Both the position numbers and the translations under genes were made by a program. This document shows, in pieces, positions 46,369 to 57,473 of a DNA stretch of 64,000 bases. The DNA is from Plasmopara viticola. Taxonomy: Eukaryota > Oomycota > Peronosporomycetes > Peronosporales > Peronosporaceae. The notes beneath the pieces were generated by a model, which did not search any database, was not told the DNA's origin, and saw nothing but the letters and a program-made list of their open reading frames with translations. The stretch spans positions 186,001 through 250,000 of the forward strand of contig MBPM02000006.1 of the NCBI GenBank assembly GCA_001695595.3. The letters run 5' to 3'. Numbering within the stretch: position 1 is the first letter of the stretch; every line of letters begins with the position of its first letter.

Positions 46369-47884
46369 ATGGTTTCAAGTCCTGGTGCTTTGCCTCGCGG
46401 CGTGTGGTCGACTGAGACCAACAGTCAGCGTCAACTTCCAATCAGCAACAGTTCAGTAACAGAATCATTGTTGGCACTGTCACCTGCTCATGTTTTTCGA
46501 CGCGACATGCTTGCGTATTGTGAAGTGCGTAATTTGATTCCTCACCCTCAACTGCTTCCACTTCACCTTGACGAGAAGGAATCAAAGGGTGCAGATCCCA
46601 GCGAGACGTCTATAAGTAGCAATGTCTACGACCTTAGCGAAATTGAGGAAATATCGGTCAAATATTGGCAACTCGATGACGGGAATTGTCAGGCAATGTG
46701 CTACGCTCTCCCACTTTCCGCAAAAGTGCGTTCGGTCTGGTACGTCCGAATTAAACCTTCGTCTTTTTAAAAAAGAATTCTGAGCGATATGTGCCATTAG
46801 TCTTTTTAATGTGCAACTTGATAAGGAGCAGTTGGATTTAATTTGCTCAACAATACCAAAGACGCACGTGCTTGCTCTGCAGTTGGACTGGATTTCGATA
46901 TCTTCTGAAAAATTGAGAAACAGTAGCACAATCGAAGAAAGCGAGCCGAGCTTAGTATCATCAGACGGGGATCTTAGACCTCCAGATGAATTTATTGAAA
47001 ATCGGACTGTCGAAACCGAAGATCAAGAGAACGATAATGTCATGCAAGAGATTGTCGGTGATGAGGATTCGTCCGAGGTGTTTGCCCAATTGCTAAGCGA
47101 CGATTCTCAGCTCATTTTTCTGTCACTGCGAGCAAATGGCATAACATCAAGAGGAGCAGCAGCACTTGCAAAAGCAGTGCGTTGCAACAAGAAGCTTGAA
47201 ACTCTGAACTTGTTTCAAAATTTGATCGATGATGAAGGTGCGCGCGCCTTCGCTCATGCTCTGCCATTCAATACAGCACTCAAGACGTTATCACTTGCCA
47301 ACAACAATGTTTCTGGTGATGGGTAAGTTTCAAGCTAACATTTATTTGATATTTATTATTTTTGTCCATACTCACGATAAACCTTCCTACTCAGTGCAAA
47401 GTTTCTGGTAGATGGGCTGACGAACTATCCCGCACCACCAGAACTACTCGCAGAACTTGACGCAGCTGAAAGTCGAATTCATAGTCAGGTACATACGCCG
47501 TTATATAGATTCGATGGCTTTGTATCTAGGCCAATATTTGCCGTCTCACATTTGTGCCAATAGATGGAGATAGCAAAAAAGGCGAAAAAGAAGATTGACC
47601 GTGCAACTGCTTTGATGCAACTTGGTTTACCCGTTTTGATTAATGTCGATGGTATACAATACGCCTCTGGCAATACAACATTGGAGGAACTCGTCTTGAG
47701 TGGTAATGTTCAAATTGGCCCAAACGATATAAACTCATTGAGTGAAGCTCTTGAGCGATTCCAGCCAACGTTACAGACTCACTTGCGATGCATTAAGCTT
47801 CAGCGACTGCCAAAATTATACGAGCACAAAGTACAAGAAGCTCAGCAGCATGTGCAGCACATTTCCGAGCTCATTAAGCTGTGA
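46369..47884 (+). CDS. Leucine-rich-repeat protein, four exons (435 aa)
   Basis: Exons are 46369-46739, 46801-47322, 47395-47488 and 47564-47884, with introns of 61, 72 and 75 nt (donors GTACGT, GTAAGT, GTACAT; acceptors ATTAG, TCAG, ATAG). The summed coding length is an exact multiple of three. Residues about 226-300 hold three RI-type leucine-rich repeats: LIFLSLRANGITSRGAAALA, LETLNLFQNLIDDEGARAFA and LKTLSLANNNVSGDGAKFLV. A helical linker with Lys-rich sequence (IAKKAKKKIDRATALMQLG) follows, then another repeat-like segment (LEELVLSGNVQIGPNDINSL) and a C-terminal helix. An acidic stretch precedes the repeats. No signal peptide or membrane span, so it is intracellular. The partner is unknown; such repeats usually bind proteins. 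Confidence 0.8.
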
Positions 47885-49111
47885 GCGGCTACATGGACAT
47901 CAATGGACAAGAATAAAATGACACTTCTGCATTTTATATTTACGGCTCTATTGTTACAATCTCGCGTTTCAATTCAGAATTGAAGAATTGTATTCAGCAC
48001 ATTACGCAAATTCTGTTTGAATTCCTTTTCTTGATATATAAGGCTGCTAAAAAACACCATCGTTAATTTGAAAGCCAGCGTAGCTTCCTTGTTCGCAAGC
48101 AATAGAAATTTCTTTCTAATGAGTGGAACTTTATAACTTGGTGCTTTATGTACAGCGCAATACTCACATGTATCCGCTTGTCTCGTCTTTAGATCGATTG
48201 ACCCAAATTTACCGTGGCGCGAATAGGCTCAGCGCCATAGTGACATGGGGCGGTTTTTAAGTCTATTGATGTCATTTTTTGGCATATTTACATGAGATAC
48301 TTGATCAACTGAACGTTTGCTAGGAGATCAAAAGCAGAAACATACTGGTCGTATGACATGAAATTTGAAGGAAAATATTAAGAGCGTCAGAATCTTACAG
48401 TACGAAAAGCAAATTTGTTTCAAAAGTGCATGTGAACTCGGATACGTTGTCGCCAAAGATCGCGTAGTTGTTACAGATACACTGAGGTAAGTGTGCTACA
48501 AATGGGGGAGACTTCAATGCCGAACTCGTGACCGTGAGGCTCTATCTTTTTGCTTTTGAAAGTAAAAGCAGGTTCACGAAAAAGGCGTCAATTAGTAAAG
48601 TTGGTGCTGCTGAAGAATTTGTGGAGACTTGTTGAGCAACGTTACACAACTGCGACTTTTCGGCGCACTACCACTTTTTGATGTGTTTTTTTAAGTTAAA
48701 AATATAGTTTAAATTTCATGACTCCAAGTGCCTTAGTCAGCGATAAGTCGACCGAGTGTGCAAGTAATAATGTAACATAGTCGCAGACGGAACTTTTTGA
48801 AGGATTATTTCTCGACCGAGATTTCGGTCGAGCGGGGCTAAGTCGGCAAAGAAGGAATACTAGTTGCTTAAGCAAACTGGAAAGTAATATTATATGAAGA
48901 GCTCTTACTGACTTTTCTAATTACAGCCTGATTGGTAGCTCTCAGTTATCTACTGGACTAAAGTCAATATCCGTCAATAGTTTGGAATGGGTATTGTTAG
49001 TGCTGAATTTGTTGGCTTACAGAATACCTTACCGACGGACACCTACGGTACGTGTAAGACGATACTATAGTGCACCCTGCAGTCCTTATTGCATGCGACG
49101 CTAGTAAAGTG

Positions 49112-49257
49112 ATATTACAGACTACCATTTTGTTTTTCTGAGGAGTTATAAAAGACATGGTCTTCCAGCGCTTTGCTGAATAGAATATTACAGACTACCA
49201 TTTTGTTTTTCTGAGGAGTTATAAAAGACATGGTCTTCCAGCGCTTTGCTGAATAGA
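49112..49257. repeat. Perfect 73-bp tandem duplication
   Basis: Unit 1 is 49112-49184 and unit 2 is 49185-49257, identical by eye. The unit begins ATATTACAGACTACC. No coding role is apparent. Confidence 0.9.
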
Positions 49258-49981
49258 ATTTACCTCCGTCTAGTGTATAGTGGTGTGTGCGGTCCAAGCA
49301 AAACGCAACGTTCAGTTGAAAGCGCTTCTTTGTTACGTTCATCGATGACACGTCACGATACTGCGTCGTCGACCTGAAGAAGACACAGCTAGCGGCGGAA
49401 CGTACTGACATACAACAGAGAGGTAGGGATGGCACAATGTTGGATCCGGGGCTACACGCAATCAGTATTGTCAAACCAGATGGTGGTAAATTTATTAATG
49501 CGAACTTGGAGTATTTATTTGAGACATTATTACTAAGTATTCAAGAAGCTACTGATCGCATATTGCTAAAAAAGTTATGTTAAATCGCAACTGTGAACCA
49601 AAGGAATGTACACTGATATATTTAAATAGAGTTAAAGACTCTTTGAGAAGCACAAAAGTTACATTAAGACTTAGTACTAAGACTAATACCAATTCTTGGG
49701 GTCAGTAATTTAAGTCTCAAAATTCATAACCAAAACAGTGAAATGCAGTCACGTTTTCTATAATAACAGAATAGGGCTGTCCCGCTACACTTGGTAGCAC
49801 TTGTCAACTTACGCCTTAGTCTTGCATAATGAACCTTTGTGAGGATGAAGCTGTAAGCCCTTTTGCTTCAGGGTATGTAAGACAAAATGAGAGGTTGTTA
49901 GCAATTCATCTCAGCATTATTTTGGTTTAACAAGGGCTAAAAGACACTATGCAGATAAAGAGACGGTGTGTTGCGGCATCT

Positions 49982-50488
49982 TTACAAGAAGATGACGGAG
50001 TTGTCAGCATCATTGAGACCGACGCTTAATGAAGAGACCCCGTTTAGAACGAGCTTCTCCCGGTGAGCGTGAAGACGTTTAATGAAAAGGAGCAAAGAAG
50101 ATTCGGTCTTAGTCGGAGAGATCACAGTGATTATAGTGTTCACCTTGTTGCGGACAAAGCAGCATATGGTGGCTTCAGCCATCTTAGAGCTCGTTAGAAG
50201 AGCACAAAAAGTGGCACTTACGTGCGATACATTAGTTAAGGCTGCCATCCTCACCTCATGCTATCTTACATTTATCGAAGTTTTGTCTAGGAGCTTAATA
50301 CTCTTCTGGGTGCATTGAACAACAATAGTTGAGTTTGCACTACCCGACAGACTGCGCACGGGTGCGGCCCCGACAAATTTTCTTCTGTACATAAGACATT
50401 TTGTGAGGAGGTCGTGACAGTTGCATTGTATGCCGAGGTTCAGAGCCCATCGGGCACTTTGGTCTTCATAAACTTCAGCTATGATCAT
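49982..50488 (-). pseudogene. Minus-strand coding remnant with one stop
   Basis: One frame stays open for about 168 codons except for a single stop at 50261-50263. Hydrophobic-helix pairs such as HDLLTKCLMYRRKF and SATFCALLTSSKMAEATICC faintly resemble ankyrin-type repeats. No ATG with clear support and no firm family match. Confidence 0.3.
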
Positions 50489-51189
50489 GACAGAAAAAGT
50501 GATTCATGAGGTGCGAGCCAACACGCGAGTCCGAATGAATGTTTCTTTAATGATTGTGCTTGCTATAAGCGCGCAAAGAACGAGAAGTGAGAAATTTACA
50601 GTCAATTTGTCGTCTGCTCACCTACCGGGATCGGCAACACCCAGTAAGCTGTCAAGGAATTGAGTCTTAAAAATAGATAAAGGTAAGCAAACGATAGCTC
50701 AAACAAGTCATTAACGCATAATATTGTTCAATGCAATGGTCCGGATGAGTAAGCTTTTTAGAATCCATGCTGACATTTTTGTACGAATGACGAGTGGCGC
50801 ATCGCACACGCGTATCATAAGCTCAATATGGTCACAATTTCAGCGCGGATGCCGATCTTGAATAATTTAAGCTTCAAAAAAGCATAGCACAATTTGCTAT
50901 GCATAGCATATACGACCCAATGGATGAGGGCTGTCAGCACCTCATGTAAGAGAGAGATACACCATTGATCTATTTTAAGCAGTACGCTTAGATGGAGAGT
51001 CTATGCTTTAAGGGCTGTTGGTTGCTTCTTTAAAGTCTAATTTTGTAGTGGCGCAATCGGCCAGGCCCCAAAGGCGTACGCATAGACTTGCTTTGATAAC
51101 ATTTTGTATATAATTGGCCAGAGGACGAAGAGGTGGACACGAAGAGCCACATCGTTCGCATACGAGCAGTAATCAAGCGCTTGTGCTTG

Positions 51190-52260
51190 AATGAGGTTGG
51201 CTGATACAGATACGTGCATCTCTAATGCGGAACAACTTTGCAAGGGATTGATTGGAAAGCATAACCGTCAGGCATCCGGCAAAGCTCAAGGCCATTGTAT
51301 ATTGATCGATATTGACTCAACGAAAAAGACTAAAGGAAGTGGCTCAATTTTGTCAATATTTTTTAAAGTATAGAGCGAAGTACGCACAATGGTGTAGGCC
51401 ACTGTCCGACCTTCTTGAAGCTTGTATCTGGGATATATTATATAAAAGACGATCAATACAGAAAAGGAAAGCCTGTTTTAAGCGCAAATCGTAGCGTCGC
51501 CAGATTTCAAAGGATCATTAAGTGTCGTCTTAAAAGCATCATACATTGTCTTAAACACCGCACTGTTTCAGACAGACGGAGAAGGGACAAATTTGGGTAA
51601 TTGCATTCAAACTTTTTGCTCAAGGCTGCCGGGATAAACATTTTTATTTGTACTTGCGATGAAGTATACCCTCATCCGATTCGGAGCTTAAATGCTCATT
51701 TTAAGCTGATTACGATCTATACACACCATGTCCGACCTTCTTAAAATAATAGAAATTATGTCTACGAAGTTCATATGATTGGGGCGACTAATAAAGCAAA
51801 GGAAAGTTTGCTTTAAGCGCGAATCGTGGCGTTCCCTGACTCAGAACGACTACCTAGCGTCTTCTTTTAAGTATTCGATATTGCCCTAAGCACCGGTCCG
51901 CATCAAAAAGACGCGAAGGAGTAAGGTGATTGTATTCGAACACTGGATTGTATTCGAACACTGGAAGCATAACGCCATCAAAATAAACTCTACGATTCGT
52001 ACTTGCAGTGAAGTATGCCCGCGTCAAATTTAGAGCTTATTTGCTAGGCTTTGACAATAAATGATCTATACACATCATCAATCACAACACAATGCGACAC
52101 AGCCGTCACTCATCTCGCAAAAAATTGCTTGGTGACTCTTACCTTGAGCTTAGAACAATCTCAAGGTGAGATATAAGCTAAAAAAGCAAAATTGCTTTGC
52201 CGATGCGCTATTCCATCGCTCGAGCTATGAACTTGTTTATGGCATAACCTTAATTTCATC
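51190..52260 (+). mobile_element. Gypsy-type LTR retrotransposon remnant
   Basis: At 51327-51420 the plus strand reads KEVAQFCQYFLKYRAKYAQW and then CRPLSDLLEA, the block after the reverse transcriptase in Gypsy pol where LRSFLGLxNYYRxF and PLTDLLKK are expected. At about 52200-52250 KKQNCFADALFHRSSYEL matches the N-x-x-ADALSRRPDYEL block at the end of RNase H. Between them are two diverged copies of a roughly 330-bp stretch (51400-51720 and 51730-52070). No LTRs were found. Confidence 0.6.
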
Positions 52261-52999
52261 CGTAGCGGTACCTTAGTTTTCACAAGATGAGATGTGCTAA
52301 ACTTTGCTAAAGACTTTAAAGGGTAACATTTTAAAGATAGAGATGCGAGGCTTTAGCGACTATCGAATATTGCCGGGCTGCTGCATTACAGTCTCGTCAC
52401 GATAAAGTTTCGCGTGATGATCCCTTTAAGGGTGTATCATGTCGCATCTGTATGAGGCTCACGACACACCTGTTGGCTCTCATCCCATTGGGACTGTTCA
52501 TGGGAATCTGTGGTTACGTTATATAATATATTAAGGTCTAGATGCCCTGTAATCATTAAGAGTCAACAGGCCTTATCAATTCATGTTTAATAAGGTTATT
52601 CAGTATGAAAGCTTGAAAAACTTTAGGATGGTAGCAGCTTGCAATGAGGCGGAATTTAATCGTAAGAAAATACTACATGCCACGAAGTACCAATTAGAGA
52701 ATAGATAAAAGAATGTCACATATTGCTAGCACAATATTATATTGGATATTGAAACACGTTGCCTCTCGCTCATATCGATGTGTGACTTTGCTGCTCTGCG
52801 GCAAATATTCCAATTGGACAGCAATTTAGAGATGATGCAGAAGCCCAATTTTTCGTACTCCTCTTGACCAAACACTTCCATCACGAACCTTTCCTTCAAT
52901 CACTTTGAAGAACATCACTTGGAAACTATGTTCACAGGTGGTGTCACGGCACTCTCCGACTTGCCGCTTCCGCCCTACGATCCTCACGCTCAAACCAGC

Positions 53000-54313
53000 A
53001 TGCAGTGGCCTCTCGCGATTCTTCTTAGTGCACTTGCAATTATTGGCAGTGTGTCAGCGACTTCAAGTCAATTGGTCAACGTGTTTGTCGGAGCAGGTTG
53101 CCAATTTTCTGACTACTCGGCGTTACCGAAAGCCACCAATACAGAATCATCCTACCGCTTACAATTAGATCCTGGGCTTGGAAACGGCATGTATGTGGTG
53201 CAATTCTCATACTTCAACCTCCCAGATAGCGACGTGCTGATCCTGCGGGCGTCTGGTGCGACGAAATCACAACCCGTCGCGGTTTTGTCGGGAAAGAACG
53301 CAACGGGCAAGTTTTTTGCGACCGGAATTGCTGGAAGTGGTGTATCACTTGAGCTTTATAAAGCTGCAACTTCCGAGAACTCGACCTCGTGTAGAGGCTT
53401 TACAGTCAGCGGGATACTCTACTCTCCATTGGAATCCGTGGTGGAGACTCAAGATTTAAAAGATAAAGCCAAACTGCCTTTAAAAAGAGCGATCAAAGTG
53501 TCAGAGTCCGATGACAATGATAATGACGAGAGTGTTTGCGGCACGGATGAATCAGTTGAAGTTGCTTGCGCACTCAACTCTACGAAGAACGAGGAAGGAA
53601 CGATGATGCGGGCCAAAGCCCGACCGGTAGCTCGTCTATCAATTATCAAAGAGAATGGTATGCAGATCGCCTACTGCACTGGTTGGTTAGTAGGCTGCGA
53701 GGGACACTTGATCACCAACGAACACTGCATCAGCAACAGTCAAGATGCACACAATACCAAGGTGGAATTTCTAGCTGAATCCTCGAGCTGTGATGGAAAC
53801 ACGACATGTAATAGTCGTGGTGGGTGTCCAGGGCCTGTTAGTGTGGCAGGCACAACCCTCGTAGCAGTGTCGAGAGACTTGGACTACGCCCTTGTCCGAC
53901 TAGGCCTCAATGACACAAACGCAAATTTCACCGGATTGTACAAAAAGACTGGGTATCTGCAACTTCGTGGCTCGGGTGCAAAGATTAATGAAGACATTTA
54001 TATCCCGCAGCATCCTCTAGGCCACGGCAAGCGTCTCTCGTGGCTCTACAATGGCCAACCTGGCCGTGTCGAGTCGCTCACCGTGACGGAATGTCGCAAA
54101 GATGATATTGGCTACTACATTGACACTCAAGAAGGCTCCTCGGGCTCGCCAATCATTGCCAAAACCGACAATAATGTTATTGCGTTGCACCATTGTGGAG
54201 GGTGTTTAAACGGCGGGATCCCCGCTCAATCTATCATAAAAGACCTGACTAAGAAGGGCGTTTTGCCACATTGTACCGTCGCGGACAAAAGTAACAGTAC
54301 TAAAGTTGTATAA
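53000..54313 (+). CDS. Secreted trypsin-like serine protease (437 aa)
   Basis: I choose ATG 53000 because MQWPLAILLSALAIIGSVSA is a signal peptide. An in-frame ATG at 52928 would put 24 polar residues before it. A beta-rich N-terminal domain (about 25-145) precedes the protease domain (about 210-430). The triad can be read as His242 in ITNEHC (the usual AAHC is NEHC), Asp295 in DLDYALVRL and Ser381 in EGSSGSPI. YCTGWLV and ALHHCGG are the other conserved strands. An acidic linker (DDNDNDES) lies between the domains and may be cleaved on activation. This pattern, with NEHC, fits Glu-specific or bacterial-like trypsin-fold enzymes found in oomycete secretomes. The gene ends 70 bp from the 3' end of the convergent SDR gene. 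Confidence 0.85.
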   Translation: MQWPLAILLSALAIIGSVSATSSQLVNVFVGAGCQFSDYSALPKATNTESSYRLQLDPGLGNGMYVVQFSYFNLPDSDVLILRASGATKSQPVAVLSGKNATGKFFATGIAGSGVSLELYKAATSENSTSCRGFTVSGILYSPLESVVETQDLKDKAKLPLKRAIKVSESDDNDNDESVCGTDESVEVACALNSTKNEEGTMMRAKARPVARLSIIKENGMQIAYCTGWLVGCEGHLITNEHCISNSQDAHNTKVEFLAESSSCDGNTTCNSRGGCPGPVSVAGTTLVAVSRDLDYALVRLGLNDTNANFTGLYKKTGYLQLRGSGAKINEDIYIPQHPLGHGKRLSWLYNGQPGRVESLTVTECRKDDIGYYIDTQEGSSGSPIIAKTDNNVIALHHCGGCLNGGIPAQSIIKDLTKKGVLPHCTVADKSNSTKVV

Positions 54314-54383
54314 AATTTGAGCAAAAAGCAATATTGTACCTCGACAAAAGTAACAATAACATTTCATTGAGTTCAGGTAACGA

Positions 54384-55271
54384 TTACGCGTTGGCTTGAA
54401 CGTCCGTGTCAAAGTCCGTGGACGATGCAAGGTCAATCCATTCATCGAACTCGCGACGACTCTCAGTCAGCACGCCGTCGACAATCTTGATCGCATCTTT
54501 GCCCAACAGCAAGCGACGTGGAATCGGCTTGTCAGCACATCGGCCGCTTTTCGTGAGCACCTCGACAATAACTTGCGCAGCTTTGGCCGGGTCGCCAGGC
54601 TGCTTGTTGTTTGGAACGTCTGAATTGACGATTTTAATGAGGGCGTGCAGAGACTCTGTAATTGGGAGATATTCCGGAATTGGCGTCTTCATAGCCGTAT
54701 ACCCTTTGCCCAACATGGCAGTACGAAACGATCCGGGCTCAATGATCGTGACATCAATGTTAAATGGCTCGAGCTCATCTCGCAAAGCGAGTGTAAGGCC
54801 AGCTAGAGCAAACTTGGAAGAGCTGTACACACCCATTGATTTAAAACCAAACCAGCCACAAGCCGAGCCAATGTTTGCAACTACTCCCGATTTCTTGGCG
54901 CGCATGTGCGGCAAGACGGCACGCAACATTCGCATCACCCCAAAGACGTTGGTGTTGAATTGGCTATAGGCTTCTTCTTCGGTGCACTCTTCAACTGCAC
55001 CTCCGAGTAGGAACGCTGCATTGTTGACAAGAATGTCGATATTGCCGTAGAAACCCAACGCCTTGTCAACCACGTTCTTGATCTCTGATTCACTTGCCGT
55101 GACATCCAACGCTAGAGCACGAGCACCTCGGGCTACGAGATCGTCGAGTTTAGTAGGGTCTCGAGCAGTCGCGATGACGTGGTCACCGCGCGCAAGAGCC
55201 GCGAGGACGATCTCCTTGCCGAAACCGGACGAGCAAGCTGTCACAAGCCACACCTTGGGACGATCAGTCAT
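54384..55271 (-). CDS. Short-chain dehydrogenase/reductase, copy 2 (295 aa)
   Basis: Nearly identical to the SDR at 22658-23536. It keeps TACSSGFG (Ala for the first Gly), TARD, NNAA, the Ser in IGSACG, YSSSK and IEPGSF. Differences lie mostly in the substrate-loop region after residue 190 (GKGYTAMKTPIPEYLP vs GKGFVALETSMPDYLP) and in the last 20 residues. The 5' flank to about 55420 is also similar to that of copy 1, so the promoter was duplicated with the gene. Cytosolic; substrate unknown. Confidence 0.9.
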   Translation of the reverse strand: MTDRPKVWLVTACSSGFGKEIVLAALARGDHVIATARDPTKLDDLVARGARALALDVTASESEIKNVVDKALGFYGNIDILVNNAAFLLGGAVEECTEEEAYSQFNTNVFGVMRMLRAVLPHMRAKKSGVVANIGSACGWFGFKSMGVYSSSKFALAGLTLALRDELEPFNIDVTIIEPGSFRTAMLGKGYTAMKTPIPEYLPITESLHALIKIVNSDVPNNKQPGDPAKAAQVIVEVLTKSGRCADKPIPRRLLLGKDAIKIVDGVLTESRREFDEWIDLASSTDFDTDVQANA

Positions 55272-55639
55272 TGGAAATTTGAGAAGCTAACGGAAGGAAG
55301 AAAATTCAAAACTGAGAATTTTATTCGAGACGCGATGCGATGACAGCAGAGCATGCACGAATTGATGAATCCATAAAATCCATCCTGGTCTGACGACTGC
55401 ATCATTGAAGATGAGATAAAAAAAACTTGTGTTTTTGAAAAATAAAGCTCGGCCTTTCAGTCACGCTGACCGAAATTCTCCTACAATCGTCCGCAACCGA
55501 TAACTTTGTTCAAGAAGCAAAAAGATCATATAAAGTGAAAAAATGTAACGTATCGAATTTTAAGTCGTTCTGCGAGAGTGTCTTTTATGTATCCTTACCG
55601 TTCCGAAGATGGCTTGCACTGATTATACAAGCCCTGTAC

Positions 55640-55806
55640 AGAATCGCGCGGCCGACGCAGCTGACAATCCCTCGGTGTTGGCACGCTCGTCAAATTCTAG
55701 CAAGTCCACGCCATTGAACTTGACTCTAGAAAAAGCTCAAGATGTCGTCGCACGGGGTGCTTGGGCTTTAGCATTGAAACTTACGGCAACACGGCACGTA
55801 ACGTAG
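55640..55806 (+). pseudogene. SDR N-terminal fragment
   Basis: The plus strand reads DVVARGAWALALKLTAT, matching DLVARGARALALDVTAS of the intact SDRs, preceded by sequence like the ARDPTKL region. It stops at TAG 55804. It faces the intact copy 2 head to head. Confidence 0.65.
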
Positions 55807-56379
55807 ACATTGATGGACGTCCGTACTTTTTCTCTCTAATAATCACGTGGTATCTTTGGCTGCTATACTAATTAGAACATTAACCCCATCAATCACTTAG
55901 GTCGGTCAAGGTACATAGAAAAACTGCGAAGCCGCATTGGGTCCAGCGAAGTGCTTTAGATAGCGAAAAGGACGGTGTGATGGACCACTGATGGTACCGA
56001 TGATTAGTAGACCCTAGTAGGTCAACCGAAACTTTACTTCTCGGTCGCGGCTTAGGGTAATGCAGTGTCACGCAATTGTTGTTCTTAGTGCGCTATGTTG
56101 GCATGTTTGAAGTAGCACAGCGCAAGTTTGTAAATACCACAAGTCATCATGGCGTGGTCAGCCCAAATTGTAAGGATCTGCCGCTTTCAAATTTGTACTT
56201 TTGGTTAAATGTAGTGGCATCCTGCGCTGTTTTCATTTTTCAACCTGAATTATCTGTATTTATATTAAAATATATTTAGAGATCGCAATATTTTATGTTT
56301 TCTGTCTGAGTCGATGTGCAACCTAATAAAATTGCAAAGTAAAGTGTTGTAATACAGACCTTTATATTGTTATGATCTC

Positions 56380-56770
56380 AGCGTCATAATGCAACTTGAG
56401 CCATCCACCAAGCTCGTGGCAATTGTCGGTCAGCACTGTCAATAATCTAGACATTGCCTACTGCAGACAACTTAACTTCGACTTGCCGCGCTTTTGTAAG
56501 CACCTCCACCATTATCTGCGCAGCTTTGGCCGAGTCATCAGTGTGCTTGGCTTCTTAAACGTCTGAGTTGACGTGCATAGTAAGGGTGTGCAAAGGCTCT
56601 GTAAAAAAAGACAATTATGTATAATAGTCTTCATCACTACGATTTTTTTCAAGACGGCCGTGCAAAACGATCCTGGCTCAGTGATTGTGACACCGATATT
56701 GTACAGCTCGCTTTAGACACGCAAGGCGAGCGTAAGTCAAGCTTATCAAAGCTGTACAGCTGTATACGTA
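56380..56770 (-). pseudogene. SDR C-terminal half fragment
   Basis: The minus strand resembles the segment of the intact SDR from the SSKFALAGLTLALRDELEPF region to the C-terminus (the AKAAQIIVEVL part is clear around 56505-56530). It has several stops and indels. Confidence 0.65.
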
Positions 56771-56896
56771 AATACGGCGCCTAGCGGTCAGGAGCATTTT
56801 CAAAAAGAGCTTTCGAAGCTTGGATCTGAGTCCCAGACACTTTATTTAGGGAGTCAATAATGTCTAGATAATTTATTGGGGAATAGAGCTTTTATT

Positions 56897-57224
56897 TTTC
56901 GGGAAAGGTTGGGGTGACGCCCTCCTTCCAAGCGCGGGGGCTAATGCTCGCGCGCTTTGGGCAGGTGCTCTCGGGCATCTGCAGGTCTCTAACATGTCTC
57001 ACCCTCGACGCGACGGTCTCCAGCACCAGGGCGCCACCTGGGCTCTTACCAAGTCAGAAGTACACAAAATAATGGAAGACCCTCACGGCCTCGGTGCTGG
57101 CTGCACTGCCCGCCGAACGAGACCCGACGTATGCGGACACCACTCTATGCCGTGGACTAGCCATAGAGCCTAGCACGTGCATAACTTGGCAACGCGATAA
57201 CGTAATACAATACAATACAATACA
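56897..57224 (+). mobile_element. SINE-like element, copy 3 (328 bp)
   Basis: Starts TTTCGGGAAAGGTTGGGG and ends with four AATAC-type tail units. Flanked by a 12-bp direct repeat, AGAGCTTTTATT, at 56885-56896 and 57225-57236. It is very similar to copy 1 over the full length. It lies about 100 bp from the Copia element. Confidence 0.85.
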
Positions 57225-57331
57225 AGAGCTTTTATTACGACATCGTCAGACGTGTTTAACACAATCGCTGAAAAAACCATTTTACTCAATTGGTAAGCAA
57301 GCCAAAAATATTGCTGTTGTCTGCCAATAAT

Positions 57332-57473
57332 TGAAAAAGTTACTTGGGCACTAGTTAGTAAAATGCAAAAGTAAAAAATATTATAAGTGCTACCTTTGAG
57401 TAGTCATCAACTGATTGCAGATACCGGTACTCACCGATATGTAGTTGCTGATCGAGGCGTCGATTCTCCAACA
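57332..57473 (-). repeat. Copia 3' LTR (142 bp)
   Basis: Reads TGTTGGAGAATCGACGCC to ...GTAACTTTTTCA on the minus strand. Preceded inside the element by a weak purine tract (GTCGAGTGGG) that could prime plus-strand synthesis. Confidence 0.85.

Larger units (their letters stand above)
47885..52999. other. Decayed intergenic DNA
   Basis: Five kb without an intact gene. It contains a 73-bp perfect tandem duplication (49112-49257), a minus-strand coding remnant (49982-50488), a Gypsy remnant (about 51190-52260) and the promoter of the protease gene. The remainder (47.9-49.1, 49.3-50.0, 50.5-51.2, 52.3-52.9 kb) shows nothing recognisable. Confidence 0.55.

Noticed and set aside
52928..54313. Upstream ATG for the serine protease
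   Set aside because: The start at 52928 would bury the signal peptide behind 24 polar residues; ATG 53000 gives a proper secretion signal.
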